Source of the DNA: Lampris incognitus
Lineage: Eukaryota; Chordata; Actinopteri; Lampriformes; Lampridae
Direction of reading: 5' to 3'
Length of the DNA: 64,000 bases
Assembly: GCF_029633865.1 (NCBI RefSeq)
Contig: NC_079222.1
Location: 28,334,166 to 28,398,165, forward strand
The notes below the pieces were generated by a model, which saw only the letters and a program-made list of their open reading frames with translations, had not been told where the DNA came from and made no database searches. A program made the translations under genes and the position numbers. Positions 1 through 11,320 of the stretch are shown piece by piece (within the stretch, counting starts at the first letter, position 1; every line of letters begins with the position of its first letter).

Positions 1-1140
1 GCGAGTCTCTGTGGGTTTACATGAGAAAAACAGTTTTGTTTATGTTCAAGTGTAAGCATGAATTGCTTAACTAATCAGATACATGGGCCATGGCTGCAGT
101 TAGTTTGTTTTCTGCTTGTTGTTCGTTTTTAGCATGTGCATAACGAATCATGTCATCAGAATACATTTGTATGTTGACAGATGGGCAGACTAAAGTCAGG
201 TCATACAAGCTAAACAAAATAGGGCCCAGTATTGATCCTTGAAGAACACCAATGTTACAGTTAAGTTATGTTGACTGAGTATTGGCAATACATATACTTT
301 GCTTCCTGTTTGTTGTTCATCATTTTAATAGTATCAATGGAGAAAAAAAGGATAGTTTTGACAGGAGTACATCATGATTCACAGTAGTACAGCCTTTTTT
401 AAATCCAGAAAAAATTAATGTATTTCCCCACCGTCACCAAATTTTGACTTTACACGTTCAAGTAAGTAGCAGTTGGCTACTTCTGCTGATTGGTTGGTGT
501 GAAACCCAAATTGCATTGGGTGCAGAGGGGTATGGCCCTTGTTCAGATAACCAGTCAGCTGCTTTGCTACCCATTTCTTGGCCACCAGGGACACTATGGG
601 TAAAATTCTGATGGGTCTGTTATTTCCCACAGATGTTTGGTCACCAGCCTTGAAAATGGGTGTCACAACAGCTGACTTTCATGTACGTGGAAAAATTCCT
701 TACTTAATTGAAAGATTAATCAGATAAGCAATGGGGCAGACTAGGACATCCTTATATGATTTAAAAAACGTGGTATCCACACCATAAGCATCATTTGCTT
801 TTGAGTTTCTTAAAGAGCTCATGATGTTTACCACTGCTGATTCAAATATTTCTGCTATTCTAAAAATTGGTTTGGCATAATTGATGGGGGTAAAAGCTAT
901 GGTTCTGGAGGAGAAGCTTTGGGCCAGCTCCTCAACTGAGTTTATAAGTCGTTTATATAAGCTTCTTGTAGGAACTATTTTCTGAGACTGAATTACACCT
1001 ACATGAAACTGCTCATGTTGGGTAACTGGGTCATGATTTCTGAACATTGCTGTTGAGTTTTTCAAATGTATGTTTTGGTGCTTTCAGCAACACAAGCTGA
1101 GAGCCATCCAATTCCAATGTATTCCAGAGAAGGCAGACAT
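1..1140 (-). mobile_element. LINE reverse-transcriptase remnant (CR1/L2/Rex-like), truncated by the window edge
   Basis: Read on the minus strand, two blocks look like reverse transcriptase. Positions 1065-700 give the region before the fingers. Positions 666-415 give a block like 'FKAGD...NNRPIRILPIVS', followed by 'HPMQFGFHTNQSAE', as in RTs of the CR1/L2/Rex group. Further down (about 240-60) come 'LQGSILGPILF' and 'MYSDDM', a variant of the YADD catalytic box, at about 152-163. The frame is broken several times, so this is a dead copy. The 3' end of the element lies beyond position 1. The clade is inferred from motif style only. Confidence 0.75.
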
Positions 1141-1173
1141 CTCATTTCAAAGTTACTTTTTTTTTATTTCTCT

Positions 1174-1545
1174 GGGGCAGCATGGTGGTAGTGGTTAGCA
1201 TAGTCGCCTCACAGCAAGAATGTCCTGGCTTTGAACCCCAGGGTTGTCCAACCTTGGAGGTCAACCCCGGGGCATCCTCTGTGTGGAGTTTGCATGTTCT
1301 CCCCATGTCTGCGTGGGTTTCCTCCGGGTGCTCTGGTTTCCTCCCACAGACCAAAGATATGTAGGTCAGGTGAATCGGCCATACTAAAGTTGTCCTTAGG
1401 TGTGAATGCATCGGCCCTGTGAGGAAACGGCGGCTTGTCCAGGGCGTCTCCCCACCTGCTGCCCAGTGACTGCTGGGATGGGCTCCAGCATCCTGCAACC
1501 CTGATTGGGATAAGCGGCTTGGATAATGGATGGATGAACTGATGG
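1174..1545 (+). mobile_element. tRNA-derived SINE with V-SINE/DANA-like core, tail type I
   Basis: The head resembles a tRNA promoter: an A-box-like 'tggttagcatagtcgcc' and a degenerate B-box 'ctttgaacccc'. The core carries 'gtttgcatgttctcccc' and 'ggtttcctcccacag', the stretch shared with the zebrafish DANA/mermaid SINE. The tail runs through 'gactgctgggatgggctcc' to 'ggataatggatgg'. It lies inside or beside the minus-strand LINE remnant. SINEs are copied by LINE machinery and encode no protein. Confidence 0.8.
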
Positions 1546-1633
1546 AGTTCTCTGGTGGTAGTGTGTTGTTTTGATAGTATTTACAAACCATATTCTGGTG
1601 AGTTTCCATAACAGTGATATTATGGTCCAGTGG

Positions 1634-1907
1634 CGGCTCCTGCCAAATCTCTCCGGGGGGGGGGTTGTTGTGATGATGGCTAAGGTGACCCATTCAATGG
1701 GAAAATTTACCCAATTCAGCTAGCTAACTTGACATTGTTACATTGCATTATACAATTCGTTTTTATTATTATTATTATTTCTGGTACTTGTAACAAGTAG
1801 ATGACAACATAAAGCAAGCATTTTTCCTTAGGCTACAACACTGTACAGTGTACAGTATTTGTGGACAGCTACTGTACATCCAGGAGTTCATTGTAAATGT
1901 CTTGAAT
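1634..1907. mobile_element. possible one-ended hAT-type DNA-transposon remnant
   Basis: The segment starts with 'cagtggcggctcctgcc', like hAT terminal repeats, and has a G-run soon after. No matching right terminus or 8-bp duplication was found, so this is a weak call. The right side may have been lost before the SINE at 1925 inserted. Confidence 0.25.
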
Positions 1908-1924
1908 AAAAATATTTTGGCTCT

Positions 1925-2369
1925 TGTCCGGGTAGTGTAGTGGTCTATTCCACTGCCTACCAACACTGGGCTCGCTGGATCGCATCCCCATATTACCTCC
2001 GGCTTTGTCGGGCGTCCCTACAGACACAATTGGCCTTGTCTGCAGGTGGGAAGCCGGCTGTGCGTATGTGTCCTGGTCGCTGCGCTAGTGCCTCCTCTGG
2101 TCGGTCGGGGCGCCTCTTCGGCGGGGGGGGGGGGGTTAGGGGAATAGCATGATCCTCCCACACGCTACATCCTCCTCGTGAAACTCCTCACTGTCAGGTG
2201 GAAAGAAGCAGCTGGCATCTCCACATGTATCGGAGGAGGCATGTGGTAGTCTGCAGCCCTCCCTGGATCGGCAGAGGGGGTGGAGCAGCGACCAGGACAG
2301 CTTAGAAGAGTGGGGTAATTGGCTGGATACAGCTGGGGAGAAAAACGGAGAAAAAAATCCAAGGGAAAA
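1925..2369 (+). mobile_element. tRNA-derived SINE (family A), full length with 17-bp target-site duplication
   Basis: The A-box-like 'gtagtgtagtggtc' and a decayed B-box are followed by 'acagacacaattggcc', 'cctcctctggtcggtcgggg', 'aggtggaaagaagc' and a purine/A-rich 3' end. This layout recurs seven more times in the window. The element is bracketed by identical copies of 'aaaaatattttggctct' at 1908-1924 and 2370-2386, a textbook LINE-mediated duplication that fixes both ends. Members of this family here are near 4253, 21973, 28590, 39941, 43378, 55455 and 62505. Confidence 0.85.
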
Positions 2370-2504
2370 AAAAATATTTTGGCTCTACAGTGACTGAACA
2401 ATCCACTATGGTCATCAACAGATAAATTGTCATCGATCAATTTGCCCTCACAAATACCTCTTAATGTGAGGGGAGAGAGACTGCTTTACTATTAATCAAA
2501 TAAA

Positions 2505-2602
2505 ATTGATCAAATAAGGTGGAATCAGTTCATCTGGATACAATGTTTATTGACATCACTCAACTAAGTGACCTCTTCAGACTGAAGAGGTCCACTATGT
2601 TT
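2505..2602. repeat. short interspersed repeat R ('aatcagttcatctgga' family), copy 1
   Basis: 'gaatcagttcatctgga', a 'tttattgaca' block and 'tcactcaactaagtgac...cttcag' recur at 14595-14703 and, as reverse complement, at 21590-21775. The longest copy adjoins a GIY-YIG-like coding trace, so the family may belong to a Penelope-like element. That link is inferred. Confidence 0.6.
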
Positions 2603-2756
2603 GTTTGTTTTTTTTCTCTTATTCTCCTTCAACTCAAAGTTGCACACTAATCTAATTTCCTCAATGACATGGCAAGCAACTGTTAAGTGAGTAGAACCAT
2701 ATTAGTGTGGATGACAGAAGATAAGTTATTGTTACTGTACATTTATACAATGAAAT

Positions 2757-3050
2757 TAATTCTCTGCATTTAACCCATCTCGATATATAGGCTAGAAACA
2801 GTGGGCAGCCATAGTGTTGCACCCAGGGACCAACTCCGTTCTTTGTCATCGGGTGCAGGCAGGGATATTAAGTTAACATGCATGTCTTTTATCGTGGGAG
2901 GAAACCAGAGCAACCAGAGGAAACCCACGCAGACACAGGAAGAACATGCAAACTCCACACAGAATGAACTTTGGACGGCCTGGGGGTTCGAACCCAGGAT
3001 GTTCTTGTCATGAGGCAACAGTGCTAACCACTGGGTCACCGCGCTGTCCC
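2757..3050 (-). mobile_element. V-SINE-type SINE, tail type II, minus strand
   Basis: The reverse complement starts with a tRNA-like head (B-box 'gggttcgaaccc' at about 2985-2996 on the complement). It has the core 'gtttgcatgttcttcc' and ends in 'ggttaaatgcagagaattaa'. The tail differs from the ATGG-ending copies; the same tail occurs at 44597-44914 and 63567-63880. Confidence 0.75.
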
Positions 3051-3056
3051 ACCATG

Positions 3057-3965
3057 AAAGCCATGTATCTTGAAAACTTGTAAGAAAGAGGAAGATTGTT
3101 TTGAGGTGGTAGGGCTACAGTTAATACCTGTAACAAAACTGATGCTAAGCAATATATAAGAACAACTGGCAACAGCTTGACTTCCTGGTAAGCATGCGCT
3201 TCTGGTGGAAGTAGGGAGCACTTCAGGCGGAAGACGGTTGGAGAAGTGATTCTCATTTTTAGCTGGAAACTTGTGCAATTATAACTGCAGGCAAGCTAAC
3301 AGACATCCACTACAGAGAGAAGGCTGGTCAGGGGCTCTGTACTGCACCTCCCAACAACATGTTTGGTACCCAACATGGGGCTCAGAGTACATAAATATGA
3401 GCGTGAGTTTTCATGACAGTCAATCACATTGTTGATCTAAGTCATATGAAGCCCATCAGCCATTTAGATGTCATGGTCCAGAGTCTTGAGACAGTCTGTA
3501 GACAAGAGCTACAGAGATTGAAAACTCATATCTTTTTTCCAAGAATAGGAAATTCCAATATTTGCTTCTTATGAAATGACAAGAAAGCTTTTAATTCTTG
3601 AACTTATTCAATATAAACCTCTTTCCTACCGTCCATGTAAGGTTGGCCTTGCAATCGATCAGTGATACAAGGCAAGGCACAACCACGTTTATCGTATTCC
3701 AATGAAGAACAGCTAGCTGTTGTGTATTTGACAATAAACATGGCTGGAACATTTCATTTTGTTCCATATTTATATTTTGCTCTGATGAGATCACTTGCAA
3801 AATATCTAAGAACCAATGGATGATTACAGTCTCCAAAATATTACTTTTTGCATGGCACTAGTTCAAGACAGCTATTATGCTATTTATTATTTAGAAGCTG
3901 TTCTTTTTTTTTTACTTTCACGTCATTGCTTGTGCTAGGGGTGACATTTAAGTAATTTCAGTTTC
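3057..3965. other. no gene or recognised repeat
   Basis: AT-rich intergenic DNA. Open frames are short, lack family signatures and have no splice context. Nothing was found that I can support. Confidence 0.5.
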
Positions 3966-3971
3966 AATTTC

Positions 3972-4110
3972 AAGCCCTGTGATGGCCTGGTGGCCTGTCC
4001 AAGGTGTCTCCCCGCTTGCTGCCCAATGACTGCTGGGACAGGCTCCAGCATCCCTGCGACCCTGAGAGCAGGATAAGCAGTTTGGATAATGGATGGATGG
4101 ACATTTCAAT
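3972..4110 (+). mobile_element. V-SINE tail-type-I fragment (5'-truncated)
   Basis: Only the 3' tail is present, from 'gccctgtgatggcctgg' through 'aatgactgctgggacagg' to 'ggataatggatgg'. The tRNA head and core are missing, consistent with incomplete reverse transcription. Confidence 0.75.
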
Positions 4111-4252
4111 TTCAATCAAACTTTGTTTTTCATTGTTTGCAGCAACACAGAATTGTGGTGGACAATTATTTTCTAGGAGAAATCCAGCCTGATCAGAACA
4201 GTTAAGCAATATTACTAAACATGAAAAATTTAAATTGAAGAACTGATGCACT

Positions 4253-4660
4253 TGGGGCGTCTGGGTAGCGTAGCGGTCTATTCCATTGCCTACCAACATG
4301 GGGACCGCCGGTTCGAATCCCCGTGTTACCTCCAGCTTGGTTGGGCGTCCCTACATACACAATTGGTCGTGTCTGCGGGTGGGAAGCCGGATGTGGGTAT
4401 GTTTCCTGGTCGCTGCACTTGCCCCTCCTGTGGTCAGTCCGGGGCGCCTGTCCCATGATCCCCCCACGCGCTACGTTCCCCTGGCAGCTCCACGTGTGTC
4501 GGAGGAGACATGTGATAGTCTGCAGCCCTCCCCGGATCGGCAGAGGGGGTGGAACAACGACCGGGATGGCTCGGAAGAGTGGGGTAATTGGCCCAGCATA
4601 ATTGGAAAGAAAAAAAAGGGGGGGATCCGGGGGGAAAATGCCCTCCCCCCCAAAAAAAGT
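4253..4660 (+). mobile_element. tRNA-derived SINE (family A)
   Basis: It has a clear A-box 'gtagcgtagcggtc' and an intact B-box 'ggttcgaatcc' near 4311, then the family-A body ('tacacaattggtcgtgtctg', 'gatcggcagagggggtgg') and an A/G-rich 3' end. Internal deletion removes the 'ctcactgtcaggtg' segment seen in other copies. No clean target duplication is visible. Confidence 0.85.
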
Positions 4661-5084
4661 ATTACTGAGCAATATGTGATAACAGGCATTAACATTTAAC
4701 TTCTCTAAGACATTTTCTCGCAGCTCATTTTACAGCTTGCCACTGCGTCTATTGTAGTATGCAATTTTCCAATATAGTGAAAGAGATATTGTTGGAGGAT
4801 TAAACCTTTAATTTCCAAAGTCAAAGTACAATGACCACTGTTATTTAATTAAAAAAACCATTAAACACATATCTCATAGCAAATTTAAAGCCAATATATT
4901 CCTAAGAAACATAACATAGTTAATGACTGCAGAAGAACTGCTAAGCAAAGGCATGCAATGATTTGTATGACCCCTGTGGATTTCACTTTAGACCCTGTCA
5001 TCTATGGTAAGCAGTGTAAGCAATATAACAGCCATAAACAACCACCTTATTCGCAGTACTCAATCTGAATTCGGTTCAGTTCAG
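4661..5084. other. no gene or recognised repeat
   Basis: AT-rich spacer. No coding or RNA signature was seen. Confidence 0.5.
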
Positions 5085-5170
5085 TTCCGTTTATTTTTTT
5101 ATTTGAATACAGTTCAGTTCAATTCAGTTCATTTTAGATAAATCCAGTTTATTCAGCTCCACCCCACTCA
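5085..5170. repeat. degenerate TTCAG pentanucleotide-like repeat
   Basis: Interrupted runs of 'ttcagttcagttc' and 'cagttcaattcagttc' decay into 'cagctccac' units. It is followed by 'cttcggggaaattct', a phrase also found (variant) at about 44570-44587 beside a SINE. Confidence 0.6.
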
Positions 5171-5493
5171 GCTCCACTCCATTCACGTCAATTCAGCTTT
5201 ATTCTTCCTTCGGGGAAATTCTGGCAGTAAGATTCATACAAATACAATTACGTATAATTCACAAATTATTACAGTTGATCAAACACAGGGGCACAATTCC
5301 AGACTTCTCATACATTTTGTCACTCAGATACAAGAATAATCTAGGCATGTACATTAAGCAGACCATACAACTTAAACAAGCCACCTTTTTGTCAAAGAAG
5401 GCAAATTAAACCATTCCAAGTATTTTTTGCTTTTTTGCCAGTTAAATATTCAAACACCTGATAAGTTGAATAGTTGATTAACCTTTGTGAAGA

Positions 5494-5506
5494 GTCTCTC
5501 TCTCTC

Positions 5507-5557
<51 letters not shown>
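5494..5557. repeat. (TC)n microsatellite, 5' flank of Tx1 copy 1
   Basis: A 64-bp TC tract, interrupted once by 'accc'. It directly abuts the 5' end of Tx1 LINE copy 1, and the tract at 11502-11520 abuts the other end. It is best read as the original target of the insertion. Confidence 0.95.
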
Positions 5558-5560
<3 letters not shown>

Positions 5561-5725
5561 CGGAAGCGCGAGAGAGCTTGCGGAGCAGACGCCCGAGAGC
5601 GGTTGTGAGCGTTTATCTTTCTTGCTATTTTCATCTTGCAAATATTGTACATAGTGTGTTTTGTAGGGTTACTGGTTTGGTTTGTGTACATAAGGAGGTT
5701 TCGAGAGGTCTTGTGTGTGTGCGTG

Positions 5726-5770
5726 TTGGTAAACTCCATACCGGCGTTTAGCCGGTATGGAGTTTACCAA
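5726..5770. promoter_or_regulatory. perfect 20-bp inverted repeat (hairpin) over the ORF1 start of Tx1 copy 1
   Basis: Arms 5726-5745 and 5751-5770 are exact reverse complements separated by the 5-nt loop 'gttta'. The right arm contains the ATG at 5757-5759 that opens the first ORF1 reading frame. No equivalent hairpin is seen at the matching place in copy 2. It could be an RNA structure of the leader or a chance duplication; its role is unknown. Confidence 0.8.
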
Positions 5771-6253
5771 ACTCACCAGCGAACATGGTCTTAAAGTGTC
5801 TCCCAGTTTCCCGTGTTGGGTGGAGGGACTGTGCTTTGGCAGTGGGAGAGGTTGTGGGTCACAGCAGCGTTAAATCTGCTGCTAGGGTGAACGGTGCTGT
5901 GGTGATTTTTGTCGACGCTGTAGCCAAAGCACACCAAGCAGTCGAGGCCGGCATTGTTGTTAATGACAGCTTCGTGTCGGTGTTGCTCACCACGCCGTCG
6001 ACAAAAGTCACCATTTCAAACATGGTGAGTTTTTGACAAGAGAGCTGTGGAGGTATGGGGAAGTAGTTTCCTCGACCAGGAAACTGTCGTCTGGCTGCAA
6101 ATCGCCGCTGGTGCGACATGTAGTTTCACACAGACGACAGGTTCAAATGATCCTGAACAAGAAAGACCAAGACTTGGATGTAGCTTTTAGGGTGAAGGTG
6201 GATGATTTTGACTATGTCATCTTTGTAAACTCTGGGTCCTTGAAGTGTTTTGG

Positions 6254-6454
6254 CCTACCCAGTCGCACAGACTTTCGATCGTGATACCATCACGATTATG
6301 ACCTGATTTACATGATGTGGTCACGAAGGTTAGGGTTAGGGTTAGGGTTCTATCAGATCGTGACCACATCACGTAAATCAGGTCATAATCGTGATGGTAT
6401 CACGATAGATTAATTAACGTGATGCCATCACGAAAGTCCGTGCCACTGGGTTGG
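6254..6454. mobile_element. 201-bp fold-back/MITE-like element with telomere-like centre, inside ORF1
   Basis: The ends are inverted repeats: 'cctacccagtcgcac...actttcg' on the left and the complement of 'cgaaagtccgtgccactgggttgg' on the right, and most of the interior is also palindromic (arms about 6284-6325 and 6355-6405). It is flanked by 'ttttgg' at 6248-6253 and 6455-6460. Removing the insert plus one 'ttttgg' rejoins a well-spaced CCHC knuckle, independent proof of the borders. The centre (6328-6349) is nearly four copies of TTAGGG. It has no coding capacity, and the superfamily is not recognised. Confidence 0.85.
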
Positions 6455-6555
6455 TTTTGGCTGTGGAGGAGAGGGCCATTTGGTTCGGGCCTGTCCTGAG
6501 AAACACTCCTCTGAGGACAAAGCACAGCATGAAGGAGGGAGAGGAAATAAACAGG

Positions 6556-6693
6556 GTGAGACCAGGCAGAGCAGCGAAGAGACAGCAGAAAAGGGACAGA
6601 GTAAAACCAGGCAGAACAGCCAAGAGACAGCAGAAAAGGGACAGATTGAAACCAGGCAGAACAGCTAAGAGACAGCAGAAAAGGGACAGAGTC
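6556..6693 (+). repeat. 45-bp tandem repeat x3 inside Tx1 ORF1
   Basis: Three units beginning 'accaggcagarcagc' and containing 'agagacagcagaaaaggga' follow each other with few differences. 45 bp keeps the frame (15 residues). In the third unit the codon matching GAA/CAA is TAA. Confidence 0.85.
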
Positions 6694-7468
6694 CAGGCCA
6701 CACTGACAAAACGGAACCACCCAAACAGCGTGGAAAGTTTACAAAGGAAAACATAAATGTTGAGAAGGAATCACGAAGTGAGCAGGCAGTGGCATCAAAC
6801 ACTACAGGTGGAGTTGCAGAAGGTGTAGTGTTGAGCAGCGATGGGGATTTGGTGGAGGACGACAAAGTCTGTAGTTCTCCTGCACTAAAGAGAAAGCAGT
6901 CGGCTGAAACGAGTGGCTCTCAAGCCAAAAGAGGAGCATTGATAAGGGAGAGAACCAGGCAGCATGAGAAACAACTATCTGAGGTTGAGGTGGGTATGGA
7001 GGAAGAGGAGGATGACGGGGACTGTGGTATAGACAGCCAGGTGCCTGTATTAAAGGAAAAACAGCACGAGGTACAAATGTTGGGAGATGAGTCTAAGGAG
7101 GAAGGCGGTGGTGTAGACAGCCAGCCTCACACTTCCTCCCAGTTGTCAGGGGCAATGAATCAAGAATACTCTGATGCCCGCCGAATCAAGAATTTCTTGC
7201 AAAAAAACAAAACATTTGAGGAATGTCAAAATTAAGGATTTTTTTGCTGACAAAGAACTGTTTATGCACTCTGTTAAATCTCAGATGAGAAAAAAAAAAA
7301 GAAGAATGGGGCTACACCGATCAGGAGACATACAGGTTGAGGAAAATGGTTCTGAAGCTCAAACAGGAATTACTGTATGTAGAGTCAGAAGCAGAAAAGA
7401 CAAGTCATTTCCTGTTCTGCTCAATGTTGTTCTTTTATCATGTGTTGTTTTTTCTCTCATCAGTCTCG

Positions 7469-10400
7469 ATGGCCAACTTCAAAGTCTCAACACTTAACCT
7501 GAATGGAGCAAGAGACGTGAGAAAGAGAGCATGTCTCTTTGAATTTGTAAAACTAAAGCTCGTTGACGTCATGTTTGTCCAGGAAACACACAGTGATATA
7601 ATGAATGCCACTGACTGGAAGAAGGAGTGGGATAGTGATGTTGTCCTAAGCCACTTGAGTAAATGTAGTGGAGGAGTGGCTCTCCTCTTTTCGAAAAACT
7701 TTTTACCACAATCTTATGTGGTTGAGGAAATAGTGGGGTGTAGATTGATGGTAGTTAGAGCCAAATATGAGTCCTTCACTTTGGTGTTTGTAAATGTATA
7801 TGCTCCTAATGCAGGGCCTGACAAAGTTCAGTTTTTAACTGACCTCAGTGCAGTTTTGAATCAGTGTGGACCTGAAGAGTTTCTGTTTCTGGGAGGGGAT
7901 TTTAACTGCACAGAAAATGCCAGCATGGACAGGAATCATATTGAACCTCATGCTGCCTCCAGACATGCAATCAAGCAGTTGATAGTAACTCATAGTTTGG
8001 TTGATGTGTGGAGAGAGATGCATGAGGATGTCAGGCAGTACACCTGGGTTCATAGTAGAGAAGCGTCTTTTACTATGGCATGGCTGGATCGTTTCTATTC
8101 TTTTAGGCATAATTTCAGTATTTTTAAAGAATGCAGGATTATGCCCGTAGGTTTTTCAGATCATTCAACAGTGACATGCAATGTTTTCATTGCAAAAGTA
8201 AAGCAAAAGTCTCCTTATTGGCATTTTAACACTGCTCTGCTACAAGATGCACACTTTAAAGAAACCTTTAAATTTGTTTGGGATATTTTCAAAACAAGGA
8301 AAAGGGAGTTTACATCTTTGAAACAGTGGTGGGATTATGGGAAAGTGCACTCTCAATGTCTCTCGTGTCATTACCAAATCTATGAGGGATCTAGAGACTG
8401 AAATAGTGGAGCTGCAGACTTCTGCAGGGTCCAAAGGAAACTGAGGCTGTGTTGAAGATCTCAAGTCCAAAAACGCCTTACTGGCTGACTTGCTGGGTGT
8501 TAAGGCACAGGGGGCATTGGTCCGGTCTCGTTTTCAGAGTGCCGCCCTGATGGACTCACCTTCAAAGTTTTTCTTCAGCCCGGAAAAGAGGAATGTACAA
8601 AGCAGGTTCATTCATGCCCTAAAGTCAACAACAGGACACCTGCTGACTACGGCCAATGAGATCCAGAAGAGAGCTGTGGATTTTTACTCTCTTCTGTACA
8701 GCAGTGAGTACACCGACAATGAAGGGGCATTTGACTCCTTCTGCAGTGAGCTGCCCAGAATCTCAGAGGAGAGTAACAAGGAGTTGGCGGGTCCTCTGAC
8801 TGCAGAGGATCTGTCTACAGCATTGCAGAGCATGCGGGGGGGGGGGGGGGGCTGGGATTGATGGACTCCCGCCGGAATGCTACAAATTTTTTTGGGCTGA
8901 GCTGTGTGACGACATCATTGAGGTCTTCACTGAATGTTTTAATGAATCCTTCTTGCCCCAGAGCTGCAGGAGAGCTGTTCTGACATTGTTGCCAAAAAAG
9001 GCAACCTGCAAGATATGAAGAACTGGCGTCCGGTCTCTCTTCTGTGTGCAGACTACAAACTGCTTTCCAGAGTCCTGTCCAACAGACTGAAGAAGGTGGT
9101 AAACCAAGTCATCCATCAGACCCAAACCTACTGTGTGCACGGCAGGTCCATTGTTGACAATGTGTCACTAATTCGGGATGTTTTGGAAGTCTCTGGTCCA
9201 TTGGGCTTTGATGCTGGTCTGGTTTCATTGGATCAGGAAAAGGCATTTGACCGGGTTGAGCACCAATACCTTTGGAAAGTGTTAGAAAGGTTTGGCCTCA
9301 GCCCTGGACTTGTTGCCAAGATTAAGGTTTTGTACAAATATATTGAGAGTGTACTGAAAATTAATGGTGTTTTGTGTAAACCTTTCAAAGCATGTAGAGG
9401 TATAAGACAAGGCTGCTCACTGTCAGGCATGCTCTACGATTGAACCGTTATTACACAATTTTCGCTCTTCTATTGGTGGTCTGCGTTTGCCTGATATTGG
9501 CACAAGAATTGTCTTATCTGCGTATGCAGATGATATAGTTATCGTCATAACAAGTCAATATGATGCTGATCTGATTGAGAAACTTGTGGAAAGGTTTGGG
9601 AATCTTTCAGCTGCTAAAGTAAACTGGGCAAAAAGCGAAGCCTTAGCGGTTGGAAAGTGGTCTGCAGGTCTCCCTCAGCTGCCAGGGGGGCTAAATTGGA
9701 AGAGGGGGGGTTTCGAGTACCTATGAGTGTTTCTGGGTGATGACCAGACGGTTTGGAAAAACTGGGAGGGGGTGGTGGAAAAGGTGAAGGGGAGATTACA
9801 GAAGTGGAGATGGCTGTTACCACAGATGTCTTATAGGGGAAGGGTTTTGGTTGTTAATAACTTGGCAGCCTCCACCCTTTGGCACAAGCTAACCATTCAG
9901 GAGCCCCCTGCCGGATTGCTAAAAAAAGTACAGTCCATCTTTGTGAACTTTTTTTGGGATAACCTGCACTGGGTACCACAGAATGTACTATACCTACCAA
10001 AAGAGGTGGGAGGGCAGGGTTTGGTGCATCTGGAGAGCAGAGTAGCAGCCTTTAGACTACAAATCATACAGCGCTACCTCACAGGGACTGATGATGTGCT
10101 ATGGAGACCTCTCATCAGTGTTATTTTAAAGAAGGTACAGGGTTTGGGTCTAGGCACTTCTTTGTTTCTAACAGACTGTGTTTTTAAGAACATGCATGAC
10201 CTGCCACCCTTCTATCAAGGATTGTTTAAAGCTTGGACTCTATTCAAGTGGTGCAGACTGGAGCCTACAGTATCTCTGTTTTGGCTTCTGGAAGAACCCC
10301 TAATGCATAGGGCCAGACTGGACATTCAGGATGACAGCAAACCAGGTCTCAACTGGAGGCTATGCTCAGCTGGAACTGTTAAGTTGAAGCACGTTGTGGA

Positions 10401-11320
10401 TGCTGCAGGTCCAATGCTTCTTGACACAGAGGCAACGGCTTCACTGCTTGGCTTGAGGTCAAGCAGACACACCAGAGACATTCTGAATGCATGGCTTAGA
10501 AGACTCACCAGGGAGGAACTGGACATGCTGCATGACTATGCCATTGGGACCGAGGCTCCTGATAATGGAGATCCGTTCCCCGAGTTGGGCCTTCAAATGG
10601 ACTAAACTGGTCTAACAAGACCTTTGATTGTCCCAAATTTGGCTACTAAAATGGACCTTTATATGTTAGATAGAAAGGTCTTGTACAAATGTTGTGTTGT
10701 TGCCATGAACAAGAAAATACTGAATGAGAGAAAGGACACTGTACGGAGAACAAGGCTAAAAGTGGCAGATGATTGTAAACCAGTGTGGAGGGTGCTGTAT
10801 AAAGCCCCGCTGAACAAAAGGTCCGGTGACTTGCAGTGGAGGAGTGCTGGCAGTCAATAGTTTCATTTCTAAGATTAACCCAACTGTTTCTGTTAAGTGT
10901 CTTTTCTGTCAGTCGCCAGAGACAATTTTTCATTGTTTCGTGGAATGTGAAAGACTTCGAGTGCTCTTCGAAGCTCTACAAATCATATTCTCACGCTGTG
11001 ATGAAAAATGGAATGAAACTGTTTTTATCTTTGGCGCTGGGTACAAGAGGAAGGTTGCGGAAAAGTGGCAGCTGTTAAATTTTGTAGTGGGGCAAGCTAA
11101 GTTTGCGCTTTATAGAAGCAGGAAAAGTCCGATTGATAATGGTTCGGAGGAAGATTTACTTCTGTTGTTCATTGCAAGGGTGAAGGCGAGAGTCCGAGTG
11201 GACTTAAGTTTCTTCACCTTAATGAACAACTTGGATGAATTTATTTCGCGGTGTTGTTTCAGTAAAGCCATTTGTTCAGTCAATGAGAGGCGACTGGTAT
11301 TTCATTCTGTTTTTGCATAA
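7469..11320 (+). pseudogene. Tx1 copy 1 ORF2 (endonuclease-reverse transcriptase), broken
   Basis: The product would nick target DNA and copy the element RNA into it. The ATG at 7469 opens 'MANFKVSTLNLNG', the start of an AP-type endonuclease. Further boxes are 'VQETHSD' (about 7577), 'NVYAPN', 'GGDFNCT' (about 7896) and 'SDHSTV' (about 8159). The RT has 'NWRPVSLL' (about 9021), 'AFDRV' (about 9244) and 'YADD' (about 9524). A C-terminal finger C-x2-C-x7-H-x4-C lies at about 10900-10950. About 1,280 codons in all, a usual length for the clade. Breaks: stop at 8399, frameshift at the G15 run 8837-8851, a small deletion plus stop near 9441, stop at 9724, stop at 10603 and a further shift near 10830. 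Confidence 0.85.

Larger units (their letters stand above)
5757..7391 (+). pseudogene. Tx1 copy 1 ORF1 (RNA-binding/zinc-knuckle protein), broken
   Basis: ORF1 proteins of this LINE clade bind element RNA. The N-terminal part is recognisable in a shifted frame (5785-6036). From 6033 the main frame gives 'ELWRYGEVVSS', which aligns with 'ELWRFGKFASA' of copy 2. A CCHC zinc knuckle (C-x2-C-x4-H-x4-C) is split by the fold-back at 6254-6454; its second half is 'CGGEGHLVRAC' at about 6461-6500. A 15-residue unit is repeated three times (6556-6693), with a stop at 6666-6668 in the third. An acidic, Ser/Glu-rich stretch follows (6789-7235). Near the A7 run at 7201-7207 the likely frame changes. Copy 1 therefore has at least two frameshifts and one nonsense codon, apart from the insertion. 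Confidence 0.7.

Noticed and set aside
4246..4699. Proteins of 70-156 residues repeated near several loci
   Set aside because: These frames coincide with SINE family A copies on either strand and repeat wherever that SINE occurs; SINEs are noncoding.
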